DNA of 64,000 bases from Pseudomonas peli (GTDB lineage Bacteria; Pseudomonadota; Gammaproteobacteria; Pseudomonadales; Pseudomonadaceae). Below are positions 33,956 through 43,185 of this stretch, in pieces. The position numbers were made by a program, and so were the translations under genes. Below the pieces are notes generated by a model. It did not search any database. It saw only the letters and a list, made by a program, of their open reading frames with translations, and was not told the DNA's origin. Every line of letters starts with the position of its first letter. The stretch's first letter is position 1. The DNA lies in assembly GCF_900099645.1 (NCBI RefSeq), contig NZ_FMTL01000001.1:1302001-1366000 (forward strand), read 5' to 3'.

Positions 33956-35191
33956 TTGCGCAATATTCTGGTGATCGAAGACAGCCCATTGGTGCTGAAA
34001 ATTCTCGAGCATCTGTTTCGCAAGGAGACCGGCTTCCAGCCCATCTTCTGTGCGTCCCTGGGCGAAGCCCAGGTGATGCTGGAGACCTCGGCGGAGCTGT
34101 TCTTTGCCGCGATCGTCGACCTCAACCTGCCGGACGCCCCGGACGGTGAAATCGTCGACGTGGTGATGGGCTATCACCTGCCTTGCATCGTGCTCAGCGG
34201 CACCTACAACGAACAGCGCCGCGATCAGATGCTGCTCAAGGGCGTGGTCGATTACGTCCTCAAGGAAAGTCAGCACTCCTACGAGTACGCCTTCCGCCTG
34301 CTGCACCGCCTGGAAAGCAACAGCACCGTGAAGATCCTCATTGCCGAGGACTCCGATGCCACACGCCACTACATCCGCCACGTGCTGACCCCGCATCGCT
34401 ACCAGATTATTGAGGCCTGCGACGGCGATGAAGCCCTGAGAATCCTCAAGGAACAGCCGGACATCGACCTGCTGGTGGTCGACCACAGCATGCCGGGGCT
34501 CAGCGGTTTTGACCTGGTCAAACTGCTGCGGCAGAAGATGAAGCGCCACGAGCTGATCATTCTTGGCCTGTCCGCCGACACCAAGGGCTCGCTCAGCGCC
34601 AAGTTTATCAAGCACGGTGCCGATGACTTTTTGCGTAAACCGTTCTGCTCGGAAGAGCTCAACTGCCGGGTGATGTCGACCCTGGAACGCCGCGACCTGC
34701 TGCGTGCGTTAAAACAAGCGGCGCAGTACGACGCCCTCACCGGCCTGAATAATCGCCGTGCGTTTTATGAACATGGCCAACAGCTGTTCCAGCAAGCCCG
34801 CTCCGGTGGCCGTGACCTGAGTGTGGCGATGCTCGATCTGGACTTTTTCAAACGGATCAACGATGACCACGGTCACGCCAGTGGTGATGCGGCACTCATC
34901 GGCTTTGCCCGGGCGTTTTCCGCCACCTTCCCAGACGCTCTACTCGGTCGCCTGGGCGGGGAAGAATTTGCCATGGTCAGCCAGCAGGACGCCGCCACCC
35001 TCAGCGACACCCTGGATCAGCTGCGCACGCACTGCGCCAGCTTGAAGTACGCCATCGGCGCACCCGCACTGTCATTCAGTGCCGGCATCTATCATGGCGC
35101 TCCTGATGACCTGGAAAGCCTGCTGCACCAGGCCGACCTGCGTCTGTATCAGGCCAAGAGCCAAGGCCGCGGGCGCAACTGCTGGCAGTAG
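33956..35191 (+). CDS. Response regulator with two receiver domains and a diguanylate cyclase (REC-REC-GGDEF)
   Basis: 411 residues from a TTG at 33956, with GAGGAG at 33942-33948 supporting it. REC1 (about 1-118) has Glu8/Asp9 and a phosphorylatable Asp55; REC2 (about 124-243) has Glu131/Asp132, Asp176 and the RKPF lysine. The GGDEF domain (about 255-410) has GGEEF at 334-338, so it should make cyclic di-GMP. The RxxD inhibition site that normally precedes this motif is absent (FPDALLGRL instead). No histidine kinase lies nearby, so its phosphate donor is unknown. It stands alone, 61 bases after dbpA. Confidence 0.92.
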   Translation: MRNILVIEDSPLVLKILEHLFRKETGFQPIFCASLGEAQVMLETSAELFFAAIVDLNLPDAPDGEIVDVVMGYHLPCIVLSGTYNEQRRDQMLLKGVVDYVLKESQHSYEYAFRLLHRLESNSTVKILIAEDSDATRHYIRHVLTPHRYQIIEACDGDEALRILKEQPDIDLLVVDHSMPGLSGFDLVKLLRQKMKRHELIILGLSADTKGSLSAKFIKHGADDFLRKPFCSEELNCRVMSTLERRDLLRALKQAAQYDALTGLNNRRAFYEHGQQLFQQARSGGRDLSVAMLDLDFFKRINDDHGHASGDAALIGFARAFSATFPDALLGRLGGEEFAMVSQQDAATLSDTLDQLRTHCASLKYAIGAPALSFSAGIYHGAPDDLESLLHQADLRLYQAKSQGRGRNCWQ

Positions 35192-35225
35192 TGCATACGG
35201 TCTGCTGGCGCTGCAGCATTAGGTC

Positions 35226-35963
35226 TTAGAGCCCATGGCGCAGAAAGATCTGCGCATAACTGCCATCGGCGCGCATGTCCTCAATCGCCTTATTAAAAGC
35301 ATCAGCAATTTGCTGATGCTGCGGATGCTTGCGGCTAACCAGAATGTGCAGGCCGTTTTCGCTCAACGGCTGCGGCAGAAACTCCAACTGATCGCGAATC
35401 CCGGCAAGGCTGCGACTCAGGTGAAAGCGCGCCACCAGCTCATCCTCCAAGGTCAGCTGCACCCGCCGTGCCTGCAACATCCGCGCGCCCACCTCGAAGC
35501 CCACCACTCCCACTTTGGTCAAACGACTGTCCAGATCAAACTCACTGGAGTAGGCATACCCGCGCACCACAGCGATGCTGTAGGGGTACAGATCCGGCAA
35601 CGTACGGAAGTTGATATGACTGTCCTTCCGTTGCAGAAAACGAATGCGGTTAATCAGGTAGGGCTGTGAGTAATGGCCAAAAACCGCGCGCTCGTCGGTA
35701 TACCAAGCGTTGATCAGGACATCGTAGATTTCTTGCTGCAACCCCCGCACCGCACGCTCCCACGGCACCTGGACATAACTGGTGGTATAGCCGGCGCGGG
35801 CCAGGGCGGTGGTCACCAGGTCAGAGGCCACCCCGTTGTTCAGCAGCGTCTGGTCATTGAATGGCGGCCAAGGGTCCGCCACCAACCGCAAGGGTTCTGC
35901 AGCATGGCCATACAGAGGCGCCAACAGCAGCCACGACAGCAGGCAGGCACGCAGTCCATTCAT
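35226..35963 (-). CDS. Periplasmic solute-binding protein, family 3 type, without a transporter
   Basis: 245 residues from the ATG at 35963. A signal peptide ends GHAA near residue 22. The rest follows the SBP_bac_3 (amino-acid-binding) pattern: ADPWPPFND at the N-terminus, VPWERAVRGLQ and a C-terminal FNKAIEDMRADGSYAQIF. No ABC permease or ATPase genes are near, so it is a solitary binding protein, perhaps a sensor or a remnant recruited by another system. It converges on the REC-REC-GGDEF gene. A related protein lies at 37287-38048. Confidence 0.85.
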   Translation of the reverse strand: MNGLRACLLSWLLLAPLYGHAAEPLRLVADPWPPFNDQTLLNNGVASDLVTTALARAGYTTSYVQVPWERAVRGLQQEIYDVLINAWYTDERAVFGHYSQPYLINRIRFLQRKDSHINFRTLPDLYPYSIAVVRGYAYSSEFDLDSRLTKVGVVGFEVGARMLQARRVQLTLEDELVARFHLSRSLAGIRDQLEFLPQPLSENGLHILVSRKHPQHQQIADAFNKAIEDMRADGSYAQIFLRHGL

Positions 35964-36091
35964 CAACGGCGATTCCAGAGAAAGCAGAGCACTAATCCTA
36001 GTCGATCACTGGCTCAGCCACACCCTACTGGCCATGCGCTAATATGCGCGCTGTTTTGCGCCAGCCTTGGCGCGTGTCGCAGGTTGAGGAA

Positions 36092-37282
36092 ATGGCTGTG
36101 CTTACCCCCCAGGTCGTGATTATCGGAGCCGGTGCCGCCGGGCTTATGTGTGCATTGACGGCCGCTGCGCGCGGACGCCAGGTGTTGCTGCTGGATCACG
36201 CCAACAAAGCCGGCAAGAAGATCCTGATGTCCGGTGGCGGGCGCTGCAATTTCACCAACATGTACTGTGAACCGAGCAATTTTCTTTCGGAAAATCCGCA
36301 CTTCTGCAAATCGGCCCTGGCGCGCTACACCCAGTGGGACTTTATCGGCCTAGTGGCCAAGCATGGCGTGCCGTACCACGAGAAGAAACTCGGCCAGCTG
36401 TTCTGCGACAACAAGGCCAGCGACATCCTCGGTCTGTTGCTGAGCGAGTGCGATGAGGCCGGCGTCGAGCTGCGCCTGGACACCTCGGTCAGCGAGATCA
36501 GCAAGCGGGACAGTGGTTATCAGCTGCAGACCAGCGCCGGCCTGGTGCGCTGCGAATCGCTGGTGATCGCCACTGGCGGTCTATCGATTCCAACCCTTGG
36601 CGCCAGCGGCTTTGGCTATCAGGTGGCCAAGCAGTTCGGCCACGAGCTGCTGCCGACCCGCGCCGGCCTGGTGCCATTTACCCTCACCGACCCGCAGCTT
36701 AAAGCGCTGTGCACCGAGCTGTCCGGCACCTCAGTCGAGGACTGTGTGGTGAGCTGCAACGGCCAGAGCTTCAAGGAAAATATCCTGTTTACCCACCGCG
36801 GCCTGTCCGGCCCGGCGATTCTGCAGATTTCCTCATTCTGGCAACCCGGCGATGCCGTGAGTATCAACCTGCTGCCGCATATCGACCTGCCCGAGTGGCT
36901 GGAGCAACAACAACGCGAACGCCCCAACAGCGAGCTGAAAACCCTGCTCGCCGAGCTGTTTACCAAAAAGATGGCCGGGTTGCTGGCCGACAACTGGTTC
37001 GCTTCCAAACCGATGAAGCAGTACACCCACGCCGAACTCAAGGCGATTGCCGAGCAGCTCGGCAACTGGCAACTGGTGCCGGCCGGCACCGAGGGTTACC
37101 GCACCGCTGAGGTTACCCTGGGTGGCGTCGATACCCGCGAGGTGTCGTCTAAGACCATGGAGTCGCTGAAGTCACCGGGGTTGTATTTTGTCGGCGAAGT
37201 GCTGGATGTGACGGGACATTTGGGCGGTTTCAACTTCCAGTGGGCCTGGGCCTCCGGCTACGCGGCAGCTCAGTACGTCTGA
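36092..37282 (+). CDS. NAD(P)/FAD-dependent flavoprotein, HI0933/YhiN family
   Basis: 396 residues from the ATG at 36092, preceded by TTGAGGA. The FAD-binding loop GAGAAG at residues 11-16 and the family marker GGGRCNFTN (near 48-56) are present; the C-terminal GEVLDVTGHLGGFNFQWAWASG closes the FAD site, as in the HI0933-like group. The reaction of this widespread family is not settled. It is flanked by two converging or diverging solute-binding-protein genes on the opposite strand; only four bases separate its stop from that of the downstream one. Confidence 0.88.
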   Translation: MAVLTPQVVIIGAGAAGLMCALTAAARGRQVLLLDHANKAGKKILMSGGGRCNFTNMYCEPSNFLSENPHFCKSALARYTQWDFIGLVAKHGVPYHEKKLGQLFCDNKASDILGLLLSECDEAGVELRLDTSVSEISKRDSGYQLQTSAGLVRCESLVIATGGLSIPTLGASGFGYQVAKQFGHELLPTRAGLVPFTLTDPQLKALCTELSGTSVEDCVVSCNGQSFKENILFTHRGLSGPAILQISSFWQPGDAVSINLLPHIDLPEWLEQQQRERPNSELKTLLAELFTKKMAGLLADNWFASKPMKQYTHAELKAIAEQLGNWQLVPAGTEGYRTAEVTLGGVDTREVSSKTMESLKSPGLYFVGEVLDVTGHLGGFNFQWAWASGYAAAQYV

Positions 37283-37286
37283 CCTT

Positions 37287-38048
37287 TCAGGGCGCCGGGG
37301 CAGGCTCAAGCGGCGGCAACGGCTCACCCGGCAACCACTTCTGGTGGATCACGGTAAAGCTGCCATCCCTCTTCATCGCGTCGAGTTCACGCTGCCAGCG
37401 GCTGATCAACGCATCATCCGTCTGCAGGGAAAAAGCGATGTAGCTGTCGCTGTGCATGAAGTCGAACAACAGCTGCACTTCATCGGCCTGGATATCGCCC
37501 TGTGCCAGCAGGGCATTGATGCTCAGGTTATCCAGCACCATCAGCTTGACCCGACCGAGCTTGAGCATGCTTACCACCTGCGCCGGCCCGGTTACCGGAG
37601 TGAGGTTGCTGAAGCCCTCAGCCAGCAGCCGCTGATGACTGTACCAGTCGCGCGGCACGGCAATTTCGCCGTACTCGCGTGCTTCTTCTAAACGGCTGAT
37701 CGATAGAAAAGAGCGGCGCAGGGCGTAGAAGCTGGTGATGTTGCGGGTAATCGGCCCGACCCACTTGAACAGCTGTTCACGCTCACGGGTGCGCATGGCC
37801 ACAAACAAGCCCGTGTTCGGTCGGGTCAAGGCCTCCTGATACCCACGCGCCCAAGGCACCACGCTGATCGGCGCGCTCTGCCCGGTGCGCTGCAGGATGG
37901 CTTGCACCACTTCAGTGGCTAGCCCTTTGGGTTCGCCGTTCTCGCTGAAATTGATGGGCGGGTATTCTTCGGTGTAGAAGCGCAGCGGCTGAGCCTGTAA
38001 CACCCTGCACGACAAGCAGACAAGCAGCAACACGAGCAATCCACGCAT
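37287..38048 (-). CDS. Periplasmic solute-binding protein, family 3 type, without a transporter
   Basis: 253 residues from the ATG at 38048; longer in-frame starts would put residues ahead of the signal peptide. The signal peptide ends RVLQA. EEYPPINFSENGEPKGLATEV and VPWARGYQEAL follow the SBP_bac_3 pattern and match the layout of the protein at 35226-35963, so the two are likely paralogues. The end carries a Pro-rich tail (PGEPLPPLEPAPAP). No transporter genes adjoin. Divergent from the yccS gene. Confidence 0.85.
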   Translation of the reverse strand: MRGLLVLLLVCLSCRVLQAQPLRFYTEEYPPINFSENGEPKGLATEVVQAILQRTGQSAPISVVPWARGYQEALTRPNTGLFVAMRTREREQLFKWVGPITRNITSFYALRRSFLSISRLEEAREYGEIAVPRDWYSHQRLLAEGFSNLTPVTGPAQVVSMLKLGRVKLMVLDNLSINALLAQGDIQADEVQLLFDFMHSDSYIAFSLQTDDALISRWQRELDAMKRDGSFTVIHQKWLPGEPLPPLEPAPAP

Positions 38049-38233
38049 ACAGGTGTACAACACGGCAGATGCCTCGCGAATGGCGGATAGTTTAAGCGTA
38101 GCCCGGCCGCCGTGATTCACACCAACCCATCGATCGGCGCCACACTTTAATTGGTAGCAACACGGCTTACGGCTGCCAAGTCGACACAGACTCCGTTAGG
38201 CTGCTACCTGTTAAGGTTGATCAAGGTCGGGCC

Positions 38234-40411
38234 ATGCCGTCCACTGCGCTGCGCCACTCGCTTCGTCGCCTCTGGGCCCAGGATAAATTCAGCTACAGCC
38301 TGCGGGTGTTTATCGCCCTCAGCGGCGCGTTGTTGCTGTGCTGGTCGCAGGGCTGGATGCATGCGCTGATCCCGTTGTTTCTCGGCGTCATCGCCAGCGC
38401 CCTGGCGGAAACCGATGAAAGCTGGCAGGGCCGCGTGGTCGCACTGCTGGTCACCCTTGGCTGCTTCAGCGTGGCGGCCTATGCAGTGGAATTTCTGTTC
38501 CCCTACCCCTGGCTGTTCGTCTGCGCCCTGGCGCTGTCGAGCTTTGCCCTGACCATGCTCGGCGCACTCGGCGAACGCTACGCCACGCTCGGCGCGGCCA
38601 CGCTGATTCTCGCGGTGTACAGCATGATCGGCGTGGAGCAACGCGGCGGCGCGGCGGGCCTCTGGCAGGAGCCATTACTGCTGGTGGCGGGCGCAGCCTG
38701 GTATGGCCTGCTGTCGGTGCTGTGGAATGCGCTGTTCGCCAACCAGCCGGTGCAGCACAGCCTGGCGCGGCTGTTTCGCGAGCTGGGCCAGTACCTCACG
38801 CTCAAGGCCGCGCTGTTCGAACCGCTGCGTCAGCTGGATGTGGAAGAACGCCGCCTGGCCCTGGCCAAACAGAACGGTCGTGTGGTGGCGGCGCTGAATG
38901 CGGCCAAGGAAATCATCCTGCACCGGGTCGGCAATGGCCGGCCGGGACCGAAAGTCAGCCGCTACCTGAAACTGTACTTTCTCGCCCAGGACATCCACGA
39001 ACGCGCCAGTTCCTCGCACTACCCCTATAACGAGCTGGCCGAAGCGTTCTTCCACAGCGATGTGTTGTTCCGCTGCCAGCGCCTGCTGCGCCTGCATGGC
39101 GAAGCCTGTCAGCGCCTGGCCCAGGCCATCGAACTGCGCCAGCCGTTCGAGTACCGCGAGCTGTGCCGCCAGGCGCTCGACGATTTGCACGACTCCCTCG
39201 AACACCTGCGGGTGCAGAGCAACCCCGCCTGGCGTCACCTGCTGCGCTCCCTCGGCGCGCTGGCTGGCAACCTACGCAGCCTGGATACGCTACTGGGCAA
39301 TGCCAGCAACCCTGACGCCATGGCGGAGCAGCAGGACAGCAGCCTGCTCGACCGCGAACCGCACTCGCTCAAGGATGTTTGGGAACGCCTGCGCCTGCAG
39401 CTGACGCCCACCTCATTGCTGTTCCGCCACGCCTTACGCTTGTCCATCGCGCTGGCGGCCGGTTACGGCGTGCTGCACTGGATTCACCCGACCCAGGGCT
39501 ACTGGATACTGCTGACCACGCTGTTTGTCTGCCAGCCGAACTACGGCGCGACCCGGCTCAAGCTGGTGCAGCGCATCAGCGGCACGGTGCTCGGCCTGCT
39601 GCTCGGCTGGGCGTTGTTTGACCTGTTCCCAAATCCGCTGGTGCAAGCGCTGTTTGCGGTGGTCGCCGGGGTGGTGTTCTTTGCCCTGCGCAGCAGCCGC
39701 TACACCCTGGCCACCGCCGCCATCACCCTGCTGGTGCTGTTCTGCTTCAACCAGGTCGGCGACGGCTACGGGCTGTTTATTCCGCGCCTGGTCGACACCC
39801 TGCTCGGCAGCATGATCGCCGGCCTGGCGGTGCTGCTGATCCTGCCGGACTGGCAGGGCCGCCGCCTGAACCGCCTGCTGGCCAGCACCCTGAGCTGCAA
39901 CAGCCGCTACCTGCAGCAAATCATCGCTCAGTACGCCAACGGCAAACGTGACGACCTGGCCTACCGCCTGGCGCGGCGCAACGCGCACAACGCCGACGCC
40001 ACGTTGTCGACCACGCTGGGCAATATGCTGATGGAGCCGGGGCACTTCCGTAAGGAAGCGGATATCGGCTTCCGCTTTCTGGTGCTCTCGCACACCCTCT
40101 TGAGTTACCTCTCAGGCCTTGGCGCGCACCGTGGCGAAACCAGCCTGAGCGGCAGCGACAACCCGCTGCTGGCCAGCGCCAGTCGCTTGGCCGCTAGCCT
40201 GGACGAGATTGCCAGCTGCCTAAGTGATGACCGCACAGTGGCCATTTACAGTGACGCCGAAGAACAGCTGGCCAGCGCGCTGGAAACACTCAGCGAAGAC
40301 CTGGATGACCAACAACGACTGGTGCAAACCCAACTGGCGCTGATCTGCCGTCAACTCGGACCATTACGTACCCTGGCCTCACACCTGCAAAAACGCCAAC
40401 CTGAGGCTTAA
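38234..40411 (+). CDS. yccS: YccS/YhfK-family inner-membrane protein
   Basis: 725 residues. Two membrane bundles of about six helices each (roughly 25-160 and 395-525) are separated and followed by soluble helical regions, the layout of the YccS/FUSC group. The second bundle holds WILLTTLFVCQPNYGATRLK, a family signature. Relatives include the aromatic-acid efflux protein AaeB; transport has not been shown for YccS. The start at 38234 gives the normal amphipathic N-terminus. The gene stands alone. Confidence 0.88.
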   Translation: MPSTALRHSLRRLWAQDKFSYSLRVFIALSGALLLCWSQGWMHALIPLFLGVIASALAETDESWQGRVVALLVTLGCFSVAAYAVEFLFPYPWLFVCALALSSFALTMLGALGERYATLGAATLILAVYSMIGVEQRGGAAGLWQEPLLLVAGAAWYGLLSVLWNALFANQPVQHSLARLFRELGQYLTLKAALFEPLRQLDVEERRLALAKQNGRVVAALNAAKEIILHRVGNGRPGPKVSRYLKLYFLAQDIHERASSSHYPYNELAEAFFHSDVLFRCQRLLRLHGEACQRLAQAIELRQPFEYRELCRQALDDLHDSLEHLRVQSNPAWRHLLRSLGALAGNLRSLDTLLGNASNPDAMAEQQDSSLLDREPHSLKDVWERLRLQLTPTSLLFRHALRLSIALAAGYGVLHWIHPTQGYWILLTTLFVCQPNYGATRLKLVQRISGTVLGLLLGWALFDLFPNPLVQALFAVVAGVVFFALRSSRYTLATAAITLLVLFCFNQVGDGYGLFIPRLVDTLLGSMIAGLAVLLILPDWQGRRLNRLLASTLSCNSRYLQQIIAQYANGKRDDLAYRLARRNAHNADATLSTTLGNMLMEPGHFRKEADIGFRFLVLSHTLLSYLSGLGAHRGETSLSGSDNPLLASASRLAASLDEIASCLSDDRTVAIYSDAEEQLASALETLSEDLDDQQRLVQTQLALICRQLGPLRTLASHLQKRQPEA

Positions 40412-40506
40412 CCTCAGGCTATACGGCGCACCAGCCACTATTGGCTAGCGCATAGAGCAGGCTTTCTGCCAGTATGCCAGCGCACGTATACCACCCTGGT
40501 CGCTCT

Positions 40507-42294
40507 ATGCTCACCGCCAGGAACATCGCTAATCGATCGCTACAAATCAGCCTAAGCAGTCTGGTCCTAGCGTTCTGCCTGCTGCTGGTAATGCCCCTGA
40601 GCCAGGCTGAAATACGCCTCGATGACTATACACCCGCGCAAAACCTCAATGATCTGGCCGATTACCTGGCGGACCCCGGCGGCACACTGACCCTGAAAGA
40701 TATACGGCAGGTCGACGCCGACTTTCGTCATCGCAAGGATCTCAGCTTCGGCTACACCCGCGGGCCGGTCTGGCTGCGCCTGCAGCTGCGCTCACACACC
40801 CTGCAAGCGCGTACCTGGCGCGTAGAGCTGGACTACCCCTCGCTGGATGAAGTGCGCCTGTACGATGTCGGATCAGACGGTATACGCACATCACGCGCTG
40901 GCGATACCGTGCCCTACTCAGAGCGCAGCATCGGCCACCGCACGCCCGTATTCGACATCCCCCTGCAACCTGGCGAGCAACGCACCCTGTACCTGCGCGT
41001 CGAATCGGCTGGCAGCATGACGCTGAGCGGCAGCCTGATGTCGCTCAGCGACTTCGAGCAGCACAGCCAACGCGGCTACCTGGTACATGCGACCTACTGC
41101 GGCTTGCTGATTGCCCTGGGTCTGTACAACCTTCTGCTATTTCTCGCGCTGCGCGAGCGGCCCTTTCTCAACTACGTGCTGTTTATGTGCGCCTTTGCCC
41201 TCGGCGTACTGTCGCTCAACGGTCTCGGCGCGCAATACCTATGGCCGCAGGCAGCGCCTTGGAGCAACCGCATGCTGCCCGTCAGCCTGACATTGGCAGC
41301 CCTCTTCTCGGCGATATTTGCCCGCAGCTTCCTCGACACACGTCAGTGGCTACCACGCTGGGATCGTGTACTGGTCGTGCTCTGCTTCGCGACAGCACTG
41401 GCCGTTCTGGCCACCTTGCTGTTGCCAGTACAGCGCGCCTTGCAGACCATGTCGCTGACCGGGCTGACGGTCACGCTCATGCTCCTGCTCACCAGTTTCG
41501 TCTGCGTCGGCTACCGTGTGCCAGGTGCCCGTTTATTTGCCCTAGCCTGGATGATGTTACTGACCGGCGCAGTGCTGCTGGCACTGCGTAACTTCGCCAT
41601 CATCCCATCGAATTTTCTGACGCTCTATTCCATGCAAATTGGCTCAAGCCTGGAAATGATCCTGCTGTCTTTCGCCCTTGCAGCGCGTTTCAATGAGCTG
41701 AAACAGCAGCGAGAGGCTGCGCTGCAAAACAACGAACGGGTACTCGAACAGCGGGTGGCCGAGCGTACCCAGGCACTTGAGGAGGCCAACCAGCGCCTTA
41801 GCGAGCAAGCCATGCGCGACCCACTGACGGGCCTTGCCAACCGTACTGCACTGCAGCAGCACCTGACCCAGGCACTAAGCCGCAACCAGCGCCGCCAAGA
41901 GCTACTGGCCGTGATGCTGATTGATCTGGACGGTTTCAAACCCATCAACGACCTTTATGGTCACGGCTTTGGTGACCTGGTATTGGCACAAGTCGCCCAG
42001 CGCCTCAACCTGCAAATGCGCGAGAGTGATTTAGCGGCACGTTTGGGTGGCGATGAATTCGTGATGGTCTGCGAAAGCGTGCAGTCAGCCGAAGCCGTCC
42101 AGCAGCTTGCCGAACGCCTGCTCGACCGCCTGAATCAGCCGATGACCCTTGAAGGACACACCGTGCATGTCGCGGCCAGTATCGGCATTGCCCTGAGCCA
42201 AGAAGAAGACGACACCACAACCCTGATTCGTCGTGCCGACGCGGCGATGTATCAAGCCAAAGCGGCAGGCCGTAACCGTACCCAGCTTGGCTGA
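40507..42294 (+). CDS. Membrane diguanylate cyclase with 7TMR-DISM sensor (7TMR-DISMED2-7TM-GGDEF)
   Basis: 595 residues from the ATG at 40507; an ATG at 40474 would add 11 residues and cannot be excluded. A signal peptide ends LSQA. A periplasmic beta domain (DISMED2-like, about 38-180) comes before seven membrane helices (about 195-395), a coiled coil rich in Gln/Glu (about 400-440) and a GGDEF domain. GGDEF is intact and is preceded five residues earlier by RESD, the RxxD inhibition site, so product feedback is expected. It should make cyclic di-GMP in answer to an extracellular, perhaps carbohydrate-like, signal. Confidence 0.9.
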   Translation: MLTARNIANRSLQISLSSLVLAFCLLLVMPLSQAEIRLDDYTPAQNLNDLADYLADPGGTLTLKDIRQVDADFRHRKDLSFGYTRGPVWLRLQLRSHTLQARTWRVELDYPSLDEVRLYDVGSDGIRTSRAGDTVPYSERSIGHRTPVFDIPLQPGEQRTLYLRVESAGSMTLSGSLMSLSDFEQHSQRGYLVHATYCGLLIALGLYNLLLFLALRERPFLNYVLFMCAFALGVLSLNGLGAQYLWPQAAPWSNRMLPVSLTLAALFSAIFARSFLDTRQWLPRWDRVLVVLCFATALAVLATLLLPVQRALQTMSLTGLTVTLMLLLTSFVCVGYRVPGARLFALAWMMLLTGAVLLALRNFAIIPSNFLTLYSMQIGSSLEMILLSFALAARFNELKQQREAALQNNERVLEQRVAERTQALEEANQRLSEQAMRDPLTGLANRTALQQHLTQALSRNQRRQELLAVMLIDLDGFKPINDLYGHGFGDLVLAQVAQRLNLQMRESDLAARLGGDEFVMVCESVQSAEAVQQLAERLLDRLNQPMTLEGHTVHVAASIGIALSQEEDDTTTLIRRADAAMYQAKAAGRNRTQLG

Positions 42295-42432
42295 GGCCAC
42301 GCTAAAAGCACTCGGCGCCAGCCTGTCAGCTAGCTAATGCAGCACCCGCACGACCTTGAGGAAGCACACCTGCCTGCTGCCCGCGCCAATGCTTTTCCGC
42401 TACCCTGCACGCCTGCCCAGAAAGTGCCCGCT

Positions 42433-42915
42433 ATGAACAAGACCGAACTGCTGAAACAGGTAATCGCCCGCCTCGAAGATGACCTGCTGCAGGCTCAACA
42501 GGCGGCGCTCACCGCCTATGAAACGGCGACCCATGAAGAAAATATCGCTGAAAACAAATACGACACCCTAGGTCTGGAGGCGTCTTATCTAGCCACCGGG
42601 CAGGCGCGCCGTGCGGCCGCCATTCGTCAGACCCTGGCGAACTGGAAGCTCCTGGTATTACGCGCGTTTGACCCTCTACTGGGCATCCAGCTCGGCGCCC
42701 TGATTGAGTTGAGCGACGATGAAGATCGCCGCCAATGCCTGTTCCTAGGCCCGGACGGCGCAGCGATGAAACTGCAGCAGGACGGCCAGTCAATACAGGT
42801 AATCGGCCCGCAAGCGCCCCTTGGGCTGATCCTTATTGGCAAGACCGTTGGCGACGAAGTGACCCTGCACGTGGCCAGTGGTGTGCAACTGTTGGAGATT
42901 CTGTCGGTCGACTAA
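42433..42915 (+). CDS. GreA/GreB-like transcription factor
   Basis: 160 residues from the ATG at 42433. The first 80 residues form a helical hairpin with an acidic tip (HEENIAENKYDTLGLEA), recalling the GreA tip that reaches the RNA polymerase active site. The second half (about 85-160, ending APLGLILIGKTVGDEVTL) matches the GreA/GreB C-terminal domain that binds the polymerase. It differs in sequence from GreA and GreB and is likely a third member that rescues or modulates RNA polymerase. It stands alone, followed after 36 bases by a DUF2789 gene. Confidence 0.8.
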   Translation: MNKTELLKQVIARLEDDLLQAQQAALTAYETATHEENIAENKYDTLGLEASYLATGQARRAAAIRQTLANWKLLVLRAFDPLLGIQLGALIELSDDEDRRQCLFLGPDGAAMKLQQDGQSIQVIGPQAPLGLILIGKTVGDEVTLHVASGVQLLEILSVD

Positions 42916-42951
42916 AGGGCTATCAGCCGATAGCGTTAACGGGAGACCGCT

Positions 42952-43185
42952 ATGCAAGCCAACGTCCAAGAGCTTGAAACACTGTTCCAGCAACTGGGTC
43001 TCGAGCATGATCAGATCAGCATCGACCTCTTTATCAAGCGCCACTCTCCCCTGCCGGAAGACTGCCGACTGGCCGATGCACCGTTCTGGGACCCAGCCCA
43101 GGCCGACTTTTTGCGCCAACAGTTCTTAGCCGACGCTGAATGGGCCGAGGTGGTGGATCAGCTCAACCTGCTGCTACGTGGCTGA
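42952..43185 (+). CDS. DUF2789 family protein
   Basis: 77 residues, small and acidic, without signal peptide or membrane segment. The pattern LETLFQQLGLEHD, LPEDCRLADAPFWDPAQADFLRQQ and AEWAEVVDQLNLLL fits DUF2789, whose function is unknown. GGGAG lies upstream of the ATG at 42952. The last 12 bases overlap the end of the YgjP-like gene on the other strand. Confidence 0.82.
   Translation: MQANVQELETLFQQLGLEHDQISIDLFIKRHSPLPEDCRLADAPFWDPAQADFLRQQFLADAEWAEVVDQLNLLLRG

Noticed and set aside
42952..43185. DUF2789 and YgjP genes as an antisense or toxin-antitoxin pair because their ends overlap
   Set aside because: The 12-base overlap is only at converging 3' ends, and neither protein resembles a toxin or antitoxin.
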